A DNA stretch of 64,000 nucleotides from Polaromonas sp. (GCF_030680935.1 NZ_JAUXUP010000065.1:1-64000); one strand, 5' to 3'. Counted from the stretch's first letter, positions 18,103 through 27,266 are shown. Numbers and translations: made by a program. Notes: generated from the sequence alone by a model not told the origin.

Positions 18103-20676
18103 TCACAATCGACCTTCACGACGCATGCGCCGCCCCTGGAGCCACCAGACCAGCACAATCAGCAGCAGTCCCGGCAGGTAAAACCAGTGTTTGGACGGCC
18201 GGTCGGCTTTGACCTTGAGCATGGCCACATCCCAACCCTGCTCAAACCCGCCTTTGTGCGCACGCGAGCCAAACTTCAGCGCACCAATCTGCACCTGATC
18301 CCCGAGCGGCACCAGCTGAAGGCCGGCATCGGCCAGTCGTTTTCGGCCCTCAGCACCAGCCGCTCCCAGGCGCAAGGCCACGGTCTTGGTGACCTCCTCG
18401 CCTTCAATGGTGGTGCCCTTGATGAGCATGACCATCTGGTCGTTCGGGTCGGCCGCTTTTGCCACTTCGAAAACCTGGACAGCCGAGACATCGCGGTACT
18501 CGGGCGTGATGCGGTCCATGAAAAAGCCCGGGCGAAACAGCAGCGTCACCGCCATCGTCAGCAGGATGATTTCCCACCAGCGGCACTTGTCGCGAAACCA
18601 CCCCATGGTGATCGCGGTGAACACCAGCATGGCGATGGTGCAGGCCGCCACCACCCGCATCAGTTCCCCCGCACCATCCACGTCGATGAGCAGCAATTGC
18701 GAATTGAATATCCAGATGAAGGGCAGGATGACCGTGCGCAGCGCATACAGCGCCCCCTGGACACCGGTCTGGATCGCGTCCTCCCCGGAGATCGCGGCGG
18801 CTGCAAATGTGGCCAGCCCCACCGGGGGCGTGATGTCACCCATGATGCCGTAATAGAAAACAAAAAGATGGACCGCAATCAATGGGATGATGAGCCCCGA
18901 CTGGGCACCCAGTTCCACCACCACCGGCGCCATCAGCGTGGCCACCAGCACGTAGTTGGCGGTGGTCGGCACGCCCAGACCGAGCACCAGGCAGACGAAG
19001 GCGATGAAAAGCAGCATCAACATCACATTGCCTTGAGAGACAAACTCGACGAACTCCGTCATGCGCAGGCCCAGTCCGGTGAGCGTGATACCCCCGACGA
19101 TGATGCCGGCTGTCGCCGTGGCGATGCCGATACCGATCATGTTGCGCGAACCGTCATGGAAACCCGCCACCACGTCGCTCCAGCCACCGCGCCAGCTACC
19201 TGCGGCGGGCACCTTGCGAAAAAAGGCCACCAGCGGGTGCTGGGTGACCATCAGCACAATCAGCACGGAAATGGCCCAGAAAGCCGACAGGGAGGGCGAC
19301 ATCTCCTCGACCATCAGGCACCAGATCAGCGTGCCGATAGGCAGCAGGAAATGCAGGCCGGCCTTGACGGTTGGCCAGGTCTCCAGCGGCTTGGGGTCTT
19401 CAATATCGACGTCTTGCGGCAAGTCGGGGCTGGCTGCCGCCTCGCGAATCGCATACAGATACAGCGCCGCCACCACCACGCCGATGGACCAGCCGGCAGC
19501 CTCGCCCAGCCACAGCTTCATGCCTTCAAACAGGTAATAGAGGGCACCTACCACTATGATGCTGCCAGACAGGCCCAGGCCGTTGCGCAACAGTCGCACG
19601 CGCCATGGTTTGGCTTCGCGTTGCACGATAGGGTTCATGCCCATCTTCACCGCTTCCAGGTGGACGATATAAAACAGGCCGATGTACGAGAGCACGGCCG
19701 GCAGGAGCGCGTGCTTGACGATGTCCGAATACGGAATACCCACATATTCCACCATCAGGAAAGCGGCCGCCCCCATGACCGGCGGCATGAGTTGGCCGTT
19801 GACGGAGGACATGGTTTCAATCGCCCCGGCCTTGACGCCGCCATAACCGGCTTTTTTCATGAGCGGAATGGTGAAGATGCCGCCCGAGACGACGTTGGAC
19901 ACCGACGAGCCCGAGATCATGCCGTTGAGCGCGGATGACACTACGGCCACCTTCGCCGGCCCGCCACGCAAATGGCCCAGTGCCGCGAAACTGACCTGCA
20001 TCATGTAGTTGCCGCCGCCAGCCTTGTCGAGCAGCGCACCAAACAACACATACACAAAAATGGCTCCCGTGGACACCCCAAGCGCGATGCCGTACACGCC
20101 TTCGGTGGTCAGCCACATATGCGAAACCAGCCGGTTGAGCGAAGCGCCCTTGTGCTGCAGCACCTCGGGCATGAGGGGGCCGGCCATTGCGTAAAAGATA
20201 AAAAGCGCCGCCAGCACAGCCATCGGCCAGCCTACGGCGCGCCGGGTGGCTTCCAGCAACAGCACCATGCCGGCTGTAGCCACGACCACATCCATCAGGT
20301 TCGGTTGCCCCGGCCGCGTGGACAGCTCGGTATAAAACAGCAGCAGATAGGCGCCCGCAAAAGCGCCCGCCAGGGCAAACACCCAATCCAGCACCGGTAC
20401 ACGGTCGCGCGGCGAGCGCTTGGTGGCCGGCCAGGCCAGGAAAGAAAGGAACATCGCAAACGCCAGATGCACCGCACGCGCTTCGGTGTCGTTGAGTACA
20501 CCGAAGCGCAGAACAAAGGGCAGTGGCGAGGCATACCAGAACTGGAACAGGGCCCAGGCCAGCGCCACCGCAAAAATCAGCGCGCCGGTAGTGCCCGCGG
20601 GTTTGCGACCGCCCGTGTCGGTGTCGGCCACCAGTTGCTGCAACTCGGACGATGCTTTCTCAATATCGGACGCCAT
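18103..20676 (-). CDS. TRAP transporter fused permease (DctQ-DctM type, 4TM/12TM fusion)
   Basis: 857 residues. An N-terminal four-helix small-subunit part (about residues 25-150) is fused to a large DctM-like permease (about 150-690). The fused form shows the TAXI-TRAP features AGGGNYMMQVSFAALGHLRGGPAKVAVVSS, split here as GGGNYMMQ and GHLRGGPAKVAVVSSA, plus MISGSSVSNVVSGG and GLGVPTTANYVL. The C-terminal 150 residues form a hydrophilic domain (DRITPEYRDVSAVQVFEV...) seen in this subfamily, ending in one last membrane helix and Arg-rich tail. It works with the TAXI receptor encoded just upstream in the transcript, using ion gradients. Confidence 0.9.
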   Translation of the reverse strand: MASDIEKASSELQQLVADTDTGGRKPAGTTGALIFAVALAWALFQFWYASPLPFVLRFGVLNDTEARAVHLAFAMFLSFLAWPATKRSPRDRVPVLDWVFALAGAFAGAYLLLFYTELSTRPGQPNLMDVVVATAGMVLLLEATRRAVGWPMAVLAALFIFYAMAGPLMPEVLQHKGASLNRLVSHMWLTTEGVYGIALGVSTGAIFVYVLFGALLDKAGGGNYMMQVSFAALGHLRGGPAKVAVVSSALNGMISGSSVSNVVSGGIFTIPLMKKAGYGGVKAGAIETMSSVNGQLMPPVMGAAAFLMVEYVGIPYSDIVKHALLPAVLSYIGLFYIVHLEAVKMGMNPIVQREAKPWRVRLLRNGLGLSGSIIVVGALYYLFEGMKLWLGEAAGWSIGVVVAALYLYAIREAAASPDLPQDVDIEDPKPLETWPTVKAGLHFLLPIGTLIWCLMVEEMSPSLSAFWAISVLIVLMVTQHPLVAFFRKVPAAGSWRGGWSDVVAGFHDGSRNMIGIGIATATAGIIVGGITLTGLGLRMTEFVEFVSQGNVMLMLLFIAFVCLVLGLGVPTTANYVLVATLMAPVVVELGAQSGLIIPLIAVHLFVFYYGIMGDITPPVGLATFAAAAISGEDAIQTGVQGALYALRTVILPFIWIFNSQLLLIDVDGAGELMRVVAACTIAMLVFTAITMGWFRDKCRWWEIILLTMAVTLLFRPGFFMDRITPEYRDVSAVQVFEVAKAADPNDQMVMLIKGTTIEGEEVTKTVALRLGAAGAEGRKRLADAGLQLVPLGDQVQIGALKFGSRAHKGGFEQGWDVAMLKVKADRPSKHWFYLPGLLLIVLVWWLQGRRMRREGRL

Positions 20677-20723
20677 GGCCGCTCCTCACTATTTTTCAGA
20701 TGCTTTTTCTAAAACTGGTCGAA

Positions 20724-20753
20724 AAAAAAGGCGAAGCCCGCTTCGCCTTTTTT
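20724..20753 (-). terminator. Intrinsic hairpin between TAXI receptor and TRAP permease genes
   Basis: GGCGAAGC (20730-20737), loop CC and GCTTCGCC (20740-20747) form an 8-bp stem flanked by A6 and T6 tracts, so it can terminate on either strand. Inside a same-strand gene pair it probably lets only part of transcription reach the permease gene, favouring receptor over permease. Confidence 0.8.
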
Positions 20754-20766
20754 ATCCCGGGATGGA

Positions 20767-21744
20767 TTATTTGATCCAGCCTTTTTCCTTGTAGTAGCGG
20801 GCTGCGCCGTCATGCAAGGGTGCGCTCAAGCCGTCCTTGACCATGTTTTGCGGGTTCAAATTGGCAAGCGCCGGGTGCAGCTTCTTGAACTCGTCGAAGT
20901 TCTCGAACAGTGCCTTGGTAAGCTGATACACCGTCTCGGCCGGTGTTTTGCTGGATGTCACCACTGTGGCCAGCACACCGTAAGTCTGGGTCGCCAGCGG
21001 GTTGTTCGGGTACAGGCCGGCCGGAATCGTGACCTTGGCGTAGTAGGGCTTGTCAGCGACCAGCTTGTCAATCACCGGGCCGGTCAACGACACCAGCTTG
21101 GCGCCGCAGGACGTGGTGGGGTCCTGGATGTTGGCCGACGGGTGTCCCACGCCATAGAAAAAGCCGTCAATCTTGCCGTCACACAAGGCCGGACCATGTT
21201 CGTCGGCCTTCAGTTCGGACGCAAGTGAAAAATCGCCCAGCTTCCAGCCCATGGCGCCGAGCATTTCTTCCATCGAGGAACGGGTGCCAGAGCCCGGATT
21301 GCCGACATTGAAGCGCTTGCCCTTGAAGTCTTCAAACTTCGTGATGTTGGCTTCCTTGCGGGCCACCACGGTGAAAGGCTCGGGATGCACTGCAAACACC
21401 GCGCGCAAATCGCTGTAAGCGCCGTCCTTGTACTGGTTCAGTCCCTTGACCGCGTTGTACTGTACGTCCGACTGGGTGAAGCCGAAGTCGAGTTCTCCTG
21501 CCTTGATGGTGTTGACATTGAACACCGATCCGCCGGTGGATTCCACCGAGCAGCGTATGCCGTGTTTTGCGCGGTCTTTGTTGACCAGGCGGCAGATGGC
21601 GCCGCCAGCGGCGTAGTACACACCGGTCACACCACCGGTGCCTATGGTCACAAACTTTTGCTGAGCCATGACCGGCGCGCCGGCAAACGCGCCCGACAGT
21701 GCGGCAGCCGCGGCAAGGGCTTTGAATACAAACGTTCTGGACAT
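20767..21744 (-). CDS. TAXI-family TRAP transporter solute-binding protein
   Basis: 325 residues. Signal peptide 1-27 (ends APVMAQQ). The mature start [20 protein letters not shown] is the TAXI family hallmark (GTGGxxGVYY). Later come [28 protein letters not shown] and [20 protein letters not shown] receptors capture small organic acids or amino acids for TRAP permeases. The gene is followed by the terminator-like hairpin and the fused permease gene, and preceded 39 bp away by the aminotransferase gene. Confidence 0.93.
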   Translation of the reverse strand: MSRTFVFKALAAAAALSGAFAGAPVMAQQKFVTIGTGGVTGVYYAAGGAICRLVNKDRAKHGIRCSVESTGGSVFNVNTIKAGELDFGFTQSDVQYNAVKGLNQYKDGAYSDLRAVFAVHPEPFTVVARKEANITKFEDFKGKRFNVGNPGSGTRSSMEEMLGAMGWKLGDFSLASELKADEHGPALCDGKIDGFFYGVGHPSANIQDPTTSCGAKLVSLTGPVIDKLVADKPYYAKVTIPAGLYPNNPLATQTYGVLATVVTSSKTPAETVYQLTKALFENFDEFKKLHPALANLNPQNMVKDGLSAPLHDGAARYYKEKGWIK

Positions 21745-21783
21745 TGAAATACTCCTCGTTAAAAAATGGATGGATCGGGAAGA

Positions 21784-23124
21784 TCACAGATCGGACAGCG
21801 TGGCCCGGATGGCGGCATCAAGCCGTTCGACGATCATCGCCAGCTCAGATTCGCTGGTGATGAACGGTGGGGCCAGCAGCACATGGTCACCATAGCGCCC
21901 ATCCACGGTGCCGCCCATCGGGTAAACCATCAATCCGCGCGTCATGGCTTCCCGCTTGATACGTGCGTGCACGTTGCGTGCCGGATCAAAAGGCTTCTTG
22001 CTGCCCCGGTCCTGCACCAGCTCGATGCCCCAGAACAATCCGCGCCCGCGAATGTCACCGATGTGGGGATGCGCGCCAAAGGCGTCCAGCAACAGCCCCT
22101 CGAGCCGCGTGCCGCTCACCTGAACCCGTGCCAGCAGCCCGTCACGCGCGATCACGCGCTGCACCGCCAGCGCAGCCGCGCACGCCACCGCATGGCCGAG
22201 GTAGGTGTGGCCATGCTGAAAAAATCCGCTGCCCGATGACATCGATTGCACAATCTTCTGCTGAGCCAGTACCGCACCTATAGGCTGGTAACCACCGCCC
22301 AGTCCTTTGGCAATCGCCATGATGTCGGGCACCACACCCTCAAAATCGCAGGCGTGCAGTGAGCCGGTGCGGCCCATGCCACACATCACCTCGTCGAGTA
22401 TGAGGAGCACGCCATGCCGGTCGCAGACTTCGCGCACGGCTTTGAAATAGCCCGGCACCGGGACCAGCACACCCGCCGTCGCACCGCCTATGGTCTCGGC
22501 CACAAATGCGATTACGGAGTCCGCGCCCAGACGCATGATTTCCTGCTCCAGTTCAGCGGCCAGGCGCTGACCGTATTGCTCTGGAGTCTCATGCCCCAGC
22601 TGTTCGCGGTAGGGGTAACACGGCGCCACATGGGTCACCGGGATCAGAATGGGTGCAAACGGTGCGCGCCGCCACTGGTTGCCGCCTACCGCCAGCGCCC
22701 CAAGCGTGTTGCCGTGGTAGCTCTGGCGGCGCGCGATGAAATGGGTACGCTGCGGCTGGCCGGTCTCGACAAAATACTGGCGCGCCATTTTCATAGCGGC
22801 TTCCATCGCCTCGGAACCGCCACTGACAAAGTACACATGGCTCATGCCGCCGGGCGCCGTACGGATCAGCTCATCGGCCAGTTCCTCGGCCACTTCGGTG
22901 GTGAAGAAGCTGGTATGGGCATACGCCAGCTTGTCAATCTGCGCATGCATCGCAGCCACCACGTCCGGGTGACCGTGGCCCAGGCAAGACACAGCCGCGC
23001 CACCCGATGCGTCGATGTACTTTCTTCCTTCCGCGTCAGTCAGATAAACGCCCTGGCCACTGACGGCGACCGGTGGGGTGTGCTGAAGCTGGCGATGAAA
23101 AACGTGGGTGGATGCGGAGGGCAT
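21784..23124 (-). CDS. Class III PLP-dependent aminotransferase
   Basis: 446 residues. The class III fold has a Gly-rich loop YFVSGGSEAMEAAMKMAR, the PLP-contact aspartate in LLILDEVMCGMGRTG and the Schiff-base lysine in MAIAKGLGGGYQPIG (around residue 265). The family includes omega-amino acid:pyruvate, taurine and 4-aminobutyrate-type transaminases. It sits in a minus-strand series between an RpiR regulator (5-bp gap) and a TAXI-TRAP importer, so it probably deaminates the imported amine. The substrate is not readable. GABA, beta-alanine, taurine or a similar omega-amine is plausible. Confidence 0.9.
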   Translation of the reverse strand: MPSASTHVFHRQLQHTPPVAVSGQGVYLTDAEGRKYIDASGGAAVSCLGHGHPDVVAAMHAQIDKLAYAHTSFFTTEVAEELADELIRTAPGGMSHVYFVSGGSEAMEAAMKMARQYFVETGQPQRTHFIARRQSYHGNTLGALAVGGNQWRRAPFAPILIPVTHVAPCYPYREQLGHETPEQYGQRLAAELEQEIMRLGADSVIAFVAETIGGATAGVLVPVPGYFKAVREVCDRHGVLLILDEVMCGMGRTGSLHACDFEGVVPDIMAIAKGLGGGYQPIGAVLAQQKIVQSMSSGSGFFQHGHTYLGHAVACAAALAVQRVIARDGLLARVQVSGTRLEGLLLDAFGAHPHIGDIRGRGLFWGIELVQDRGSKKPFDPARNVHARIKREAMTRGLMVYPMGGTVDGRYGDHVLLAPPFITSESELAMIVERLDAAIRATLSDL

Positions 23125-23129
23125 AAAAC

Positions 23130-24035
23130 TTATTTCCTGGCTGAAGAATGGGATGGGCGAGCAAGCCCGGGTTTGTCGGCACGTTTGTCCCAGTAAGCGC
23201 CCTCGCTCTCCAGCCGGTCTTGCCGTGCCTGCAGGTGCGCCAGCACCTTGCGGCCGCCACGCACCGCCACAGCGGCGGCCAATGCTTCGGCCAGCGCCAG
23301 TGCACCGACCATGGACTGGAAATACGAGGGGCTGTCGGCGCGGAACAGCAAGGTATGTGTGGCAGAACGGGCAATCGGCGACAGCGCACTGTCGGTCAGC
23401 ACCAGCAGGTCCACGCCCTGCCCCAGCGCTTGGTTCACGGCGTCCACCGTCTGCCGGGTATAAGGCGCCAGCGACATCGCGACCAGCAGGTCACCCGCAC
23501 GGATCTCGTCGATCTGGTCGCTCAGCGTGCCGCCCACACCTTGAACCAGCTGCCCGTTGGACGCCAGCAGGCCATAGCTGTAATGCAGATGCAGCGCCAG
23601 GCCGTGGCTGGCACGCAGGCCCAGAAAATGGACGCAGCGCGCGGCCAGCATGGCATCTGCCGCGGCTTCCAGCTGCACCCGCTGGTTCAACCCGCTGATG
23701 GACGCGGTGTTGGCATGCTGGGTTTCATTGAGTATGGCCAGCCAGTCCGCGCGGTGCCGAGCACTGGCTTGCAACACCTCGGCCCGGCCCGCGTACCCCC
23801 CGCGCGCCGCAAACGACTCCTGGCAAATGTGCTTGATCGCGTCAAAGCCGGAAAAGCCCAACGCTTGCGCCAACCGGCTCAGGGTCGCCGGCGCCATATC
23901 TGCACGGCGCGCGCATTCACGCATCGAGTGCAAAGCCACCTCACGCGGGTGCGCCTCGACCCAGCGCGCAGCACGCAGCAGTTCCGGGCTCAGGCCGTCA
24001 AGCGGAACATCGGCAAACAAGGCGGGTGCGGACAT
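23130..24035 (-). CDS. MurR/RpiR-family transcriptional regulator
   Basis: 301 residues. The N-terminal helix-turn-helix (about 1-80; MRECARRADMAPATLSRLAQALGFSGFDAIK) is of HTH_6 type. The central/C-terminal SIS domain (about 125-265) includes AARCVHFLGLRASHGLALHLHY, with a phosphosugar-like binding fold. RpiR regulators are usually repressors responding to a phosphorylated or amino metabolite. Its gene starts the transcript that includes the aminotransferase and TAXI-TRAP genes. A TTTTGTA-AAA-TACAAAA dyad stands just upstream and suggests autoregulation. Confidence 0.9.
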   Translation of the reverse strand: MSAPALFADVPLDGLSPELLRAARWVEAHPREVALHSMRECARRADMAPATLSRLAQALGFSGFDAIKHICQESFAARGGYAGRAEVLQASARHRADWLAILNETQHANTASISGLNQRVQLEAAADAMLAARCVHFLGLRASHGLALHLHYSYGLLASNGQLVQGVGGTLSDQIDEIRAGDLLVAMSLAPYTRQTVDAVNQALGQGVDLLVLTDSALSPIARSATHTLLFRADSPSYFQSMVGALALAEALAAAVAVRGGRKVLAHLQARQDRLESEGAYWDKRADKPGLARPSHSSARK

Positions 24036-24053
24036 GAAACGTTTGTATCATGT

Positions 24054-24070
24054 TTTTGTAAAATACAAAA
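24054..24070. promoter_or_regulatory. Candidate RpiR operator
   Basis: TTTTGTA (24054-24060), spacer AAA, TACAAAA (24064-24070): a perfect 7-bp inverted repeat, 18 bp upstream of the RpiR start codon. It is AT-rich compared with its surroundings. The position fits an autoregulatory operator for the RpiR operon. Confidence 0.5.
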
Positions 24071-24120
24071 CAAATGTCTCTCAACCGGAGAAGCCCGGAG
24101 CGCCCCCGACGGCGCCTGCT

Positions 24121-24447
24121 TTAACCGCAGCGCACCTTTCTGATGACCCCGGCTGCATCGAGGTCCAGATTCAGGCGCTGCGCGTTGAACTCCATGGTGA
24201 CCATCTGGCCGGGCCTCAAGACCCGCGCGATGTATGAGCCGGAGCGCTGGCGTGCCTCCTCAACCACACTGGCGCCCGGAGCTTTGCCGATGGCGAACTG
24301 GGCTCCTTGGGCGTTGCAGGCGCTTCCGGCGGGAGGCGGTGGCATCGGGCTGGTGCTGGTCGAAGGCGAACTGCCGGGCGTGGTGCAAGCAGTCAAAACA
24401 CCCAAACCGGCCACGGCCAGACTGACTGCGAGTAACTTCAAGGACAT
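24121..24447 (-). CDS. Lipoprotein with peptidase inhibitor I78 domain
   Basis: 108 residues. Lipoprotein signal peptide with lipobox LTAC (Cys about residue 21), followed by a Ser/Pro-rich linker. The I78 domain (about 43-108) shows CNAQGAQFAIGK, the exposed loop ending RVLRPGQMVTMEFNAQRLNL and a terminal VIRKVRCG, so two conserved cysteines can pair. I78 family members such as elastase inhibitor AFLEI inhibit serine peptidases. Here the protein would sit in the envelope. It stands alone between the RpiR and tRNA genes. Confidence 0.85.
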   Translation of the reverse strand: MSLKLLAVSLAVAGLGVLTACTTPGSSPSTSTSPMPPPPAGSACNAQGAQFAIGKAPGASVVEEARQRSGSYIARVLRPGQMVTMEFNAQRLNLDLDAAGVIRKVRCG

Positions 24448-24551
24448 GCGTTCTCCATGTGTAAATCCACACCATAACGCGGCAAGCCCGACAAGGCCCG
24501 TACTTTTACGACTGGTTGCTCAGGCGGACCGGTCGTCCGCCAGACGCCCAC

Positions 24552-24578
24552 AAAAAAGCCACCTTGCGGTGGCTTTTT
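24552..24578 (-). terminator. Rho-independent terminator of tRNA-Ser
   Basis: GCCACC-TTGC-GGTGGC stem-loop (24558-24573) flanked by A6 and T5 tracts, directly 3' of the tRNA gene on the minus strand. Confidence 0.9.
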
Positions 24579-24581
24579 ATC

Positions 24582-24674
24582 TGGCGGAAACGAAGGGATT
24601 CGAACCCTTGATGAGGCTCTACACCCCATACTCCCTTAGCAGGGGAGCACCTTCGGCCACTCGGTCACGTTTCC
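24582..24674 (-). tRNA. tRNA-Ser (GCU anticodon)
   Basis: Read on the minus strand the gene starts GGAAACGTGACCGAGTGGCC and ends with the matching CGTTTCC, discriminator G and encoded CCA. The acceptor stem pairs over seven bases (24668-24674 with 24586-24592). The anticodon stem-loop CTCCC-CTGCTAA-GGGAG gives anticodon GCU, reading AGC/AGU serine codons. The T-loop GGTTCGAATCC is canonical. A long variable arm, as expected for a class II tRNA, makes the gene 93 nt. Confidence 0.97.
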
Positions 24675-24740
24675 TGATTCCTGGCTGAGCAGCGATTATC
24701 TCACGACTTGCACACTTGTCCAGCCGCTCGCTTGTGCGCT

Positions 24741-26009
24741 TCAGGTTGAGGGCTGGTCCAGGTCAAAGGCCTTGTGCAGTGCGCGCACGGCCAGCTCCAT
24801 GTATTTTTCGTCGATCACGACCGAGGTCTTGATTTCGCTGGTGGAGATCATCTGGATGTTGATGCCCTCTTCGCTCAGCACGCGGAACATCTTGCTTGCG
24901 ATGCCCACATGGCTGCGCATGCCGATGCCGACAATACTGACCTTGCAGATCTTCGCGTCACCGATGATCTCGTGTGCGCCCAGTTTGGGCAACACCTGCG
25001 CCTTGAGCAGATCCATCGCCCGGGCGTAGTCGTTGCGGTGCACGGTGAAACTGAAATCAGTCTTGCCGTCCTTGCTGATGTTCTGGATGATCACATCGAC
25101 TTCGATGTTGGCATCTGCCACGGCACCGAGGATCTGGTAGGCAATACCCGGTGTGTCAGGCACGCCGAGAACGGAAATTTTGGCTTCGTCGCGGTTGAAC
25201 GCGATGCCCGATACGATGGCTTGTTCCATTTGTTCGTCTTCCTCAAAACTGATCAGGGTGCCGGACTTGGCCTCTTCGTCGATGTTGATGTCCCAGGGCG
25301 TGAAGCTCGACAGCACACGCAGCGGTACCTTGTACTTTCCCGCAAACTCGACCGAGCGGATCTGCAGCACCTTGGAGCCCATCGATGCCATCTCCAGCAT
25401 CTCTTCAAAACTGATGGTCAGCAGGCGCCGCGCTTCAGGCACCACGCGCGGGTCGGTGGTGTACACGCCATCGACGTCGGTGTAGATCAGGCATTCGTGC
25501 GCCTTCATGGCCGCAGCGACGGCGACGGCCGAGGTGTCCGAGCCACCGCGCCCCAGCGTGGTGATGTTGCCAGCTGCATCCGCGCCCTGAAAGCCGGTGA
25601 TGATGACCACCTTGCCGGCATCCAGATCGGCGCGCACGCGTGAGTCGTCAATCGACTCAATGCGCGCCTTGGTGTGGGCACTGTTGGTTTTGATAGGCAC
25701 CTGCCAGCCGGCGTAGCTCACGGCCTGCATGCCTTCGGCCTGCAGGGCGATGGCCAGAAGCGCACTGGAAGCCTGCTCACCGGTCGCCGCCAGGGCATCG
25801 AGCTCGCGGTGGTAGGCATCGTCGCTTTTTGCTGGCGCCAGCTCTTTGGCCAGGCCCAGCAGGCGATTGGTCTCGCCGCTCATGGCGCTGGGCACCACCA
25901 CCATCTGGTGGCCGGCCCTAGCCCATTTGGCGACGCGCTTGGCCACATTGCGTATGCGCTCGGGCGAGCCCATCGATGTGCCACCGTACTTGTGAACGAT
26001 CAAAGCCAT
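24741..26009 (-). CDS. lysC: Aspartate kinase
   Basis: 422 residues starting MALIVHKYGGTSMGS, the conserved KYGGTS motif of the kinase domain. FQGADAAGNITTLGRGGSD and the region around YTDVDGVYTTDPRVV form the active site. The C-terminal half carries two ACT domains (VSGIAFNRDEAKISVLGVPD and KVSIVGIGMRSHVG), so feedback control by lysine and/or threonine is expected. The reaction is ATP-dependent phosphorylation of aspartate, the first step to lysine, threonine, methionine and diaminopimelate. The start at 26009 replaces a longer frame with a non-homologous lead. A TATAAT-like element lies about 80 bp upstream. Confidence 0.95.
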   Translation of the reverse strand: MALIVHKYGGTSMGSPERIRNVAKRVAKWARAGHQMVVVPSAMSGETNRLLGLAKELAPAKSDDAYHRELDALAATGEQASSALLAIALQAEGMQAVSYAGWQVPIKTNSAHTKARIESIDDSRVRADLDAGKVVIITGFQGADAAGNITTLGRGGSDTSAVAVAAAMKAHECLIYTDVDGVYTTDPRVVPEARRLLTISFEEMLEMASMGSKVLQIRSVEFAGKYKVPLRVLSSFTPWDINIDEEAKSGTLISFEEDEQMEQAIVSGIAFNRDEAKISVLGVPDTPGIAYQILGAVADANIEVDVIIQNISKDGKTDFSFTVHRNDYARAMDLLKAQVLPKLGAHEIIGDAKICKVSIVGIGMRSHVGIASKMFRVLSEEGINIQMISTSEIKTSVVIDEKYMELAVRALHKAFDLDQPST

Positions 26010-26168
26010 TGCGGGGTCAATCAGGTTTTTGTTAGGGACTGCTTTTTTGCGCGGCGCCACAGCTCAGGCGCCTCAGCAAAGCCTTCAATTATAACTAGCG
26101 GCTGGTCCGCCTTGGGCCCCATGCTGCCGGTTCAGGGCCCACCCCTCGGGGCCAGCCGGGCACGAGGC

Positions 26169-27116
26169 TCAAGCCGCGTAGCGCAGGTGTGCACCTGCCC
26201 GTGTGATGTGACCGGCCGCCACCTTCAGGTGAATCTGGTGACCGCGCGTGGTGCAGGCGGCTATCTGCGCCAGCAACTGGGCAAGCTGCGCCGCGCTGGG
26301 TGTGGCGCGGTGTGACGCCTGCAACCAGTGGCGCAGCAAGTTGGCCTGGCGCGGCTGCGACAGCTCCTGCAGCGCAGCAAGCGCTGGCGGGTTGCCCACG
26401 GCCAGCAAGTCTTCACGCGCCACCTCCAGCAGCAGCGCCTGCGCCTCGGCTGCGTGGCGGGCACTGCGTGCAAAAGTCTCCCTGAATTGCGGGAAGGTGT
26501 CGCCCAGCACCGGCAACAGGCGGGCACGGATGCGGTTGCGCGTGAAACGCTCGTCGGTGTTGGTCGGGTCTTCGATAAAAGACGCGCAGCGCCGCACCAG
26601 CCAGGCGCGGATTTCCGTCGCGGGCACTGCCAGCAAGGGTCGGTGGTAACTCAGCCCGTCGCGTTGCCAGCTGGCCGGCATGGCGCTGAGCCCCGGCAAA
26701 CCCGCGCCACGGCTGAGTGCCAGCAGGATGGTCTCCACCTGGTCATCGGCGTGTTGTGCAAGCGCTATGTTTTTTATAGCTGCTGGCGCTTGCCCCTCAT
26801 GGGCCAGGGCCCGAAATGCCTCATAACGGGCCTTGCGGGCAGCGTCCTCCGGGCTTTCGCCTGGCGCATGTCCGGCCTGCACACGCAACACCTGCAAAGG
26901 TATTTGCCACATGGCACACGCGGCCTGGCAGTGCGCGACAAAGTCATCCGCTGCCGCCTGCAGGCCATGGTGCACATGTACGGCACTCACCTGCCCCGGC
27001 CATTTGTCGGCACAGGCCAGCAGCAAGGCGGTGGAGTCGGCGCCGCCGCTGTAGGCCACGGCCAGCGGCAGCGCGGGGGCAAAGACGCGCATGGCGTCGT
27101 CAACGGTGGTAGTCAC
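26169..27116 (-). CDS. tilS: tRNA(Ile)-lysidine synthetase TilS
   Basis: 315 residues. N-type ATP pyrophosphatase domain with PP-loop AYSGGADSTALLL and a second conserved block ALAQHADDQVETILLALSRG. TilS converts C34 of tRNA-Ile(CAU) to lysidine, making it read AUA; the gene is essential in most bacteria. Residues about 100-118 (GQAPAAIKNIALA region) are encoded by a copy of the dispersed repeat, which fills the loop before the HADDQ motif without breaking the frame. The gene follows accA in the transcript, as in many proteobacteria. Confidence 0.92.
   Translation of the reverse strand: MTTTVDDAMRVFAPALPLAVAYSGGADSTALLLACADKWPGQVSAVHVHHGLQAAADDFVAHCQAACAMWQIPLQVLRVQAGHAPGESPEDAARKARYEAFRALAHEGQAPAAIKNIALAQHADDQVETILLALSRGAGLPGLSAMPASWQRDGLSYHRPLLAVPATEIRAWLVRRCASFIEDPTNTDERFTRNRIRARLLPVLGDTFPQFRETFARSARHAAEAQALLLEVAREDLLAVGNPPALAALQELSQPRQANLLRHWLQASHRATPSAAQLAQLLAQIAACTTRGHQIHLKVAAGHITRAGAHLRYAA
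26763..26818 (+). repeat. Dispersed ~60-bp repeat, copy 4, within tilS
   Basis: Contains gttttttatagctgctggcg and catgggccagggcccgaaat, matching the other copies in order and spacing. It is translated as part of TilS on the opposite strand. Confidence 0.75.
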
Positions 27117-27231
27117 TGGGTACCCTTCGCCTTGCAGGCTGCGGTATTCATCTTGGGAACGGCCCGGCGGCTCACTGGATAACCTTCGCCTTGCAGGCTG
27201 CGGTATTCGCCTTGAGAACGGCCCGGCGGCT
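27114..27231. repeat. Tandem 59-bp duplication between accA and tilS
   Basis: Copy one 27114-27172 and copy two 27173-27231 are identical at 54 of 59 positions (by eye). The unit contains ccttcgccttgcaggctgcg and ends gaacggcccggcggct. Copy one begins over the tilS start codon. No gene is seen in the rest of the accA-tilS gap. Confidence 0.85.
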
Positions 27232-27266
27232 CATGTCACGCCAGCCGCTGGTCGGCCGACGGCCAG

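Noticed and set aside
18187..19938. A 583-codon plus-strand frame rich in His/Arg/Gln
   Set aside because: It runs antisense to the TRAP fused permease. The composition is what GC-rich antisense frames give.
26091..26125. A possible ninth copy of the dispersed repeat (actagcggctggtccgcctt)
   Set aside because: Only the middle part resembles the family and the conserved aagggctg block is missing, so I could not support it.
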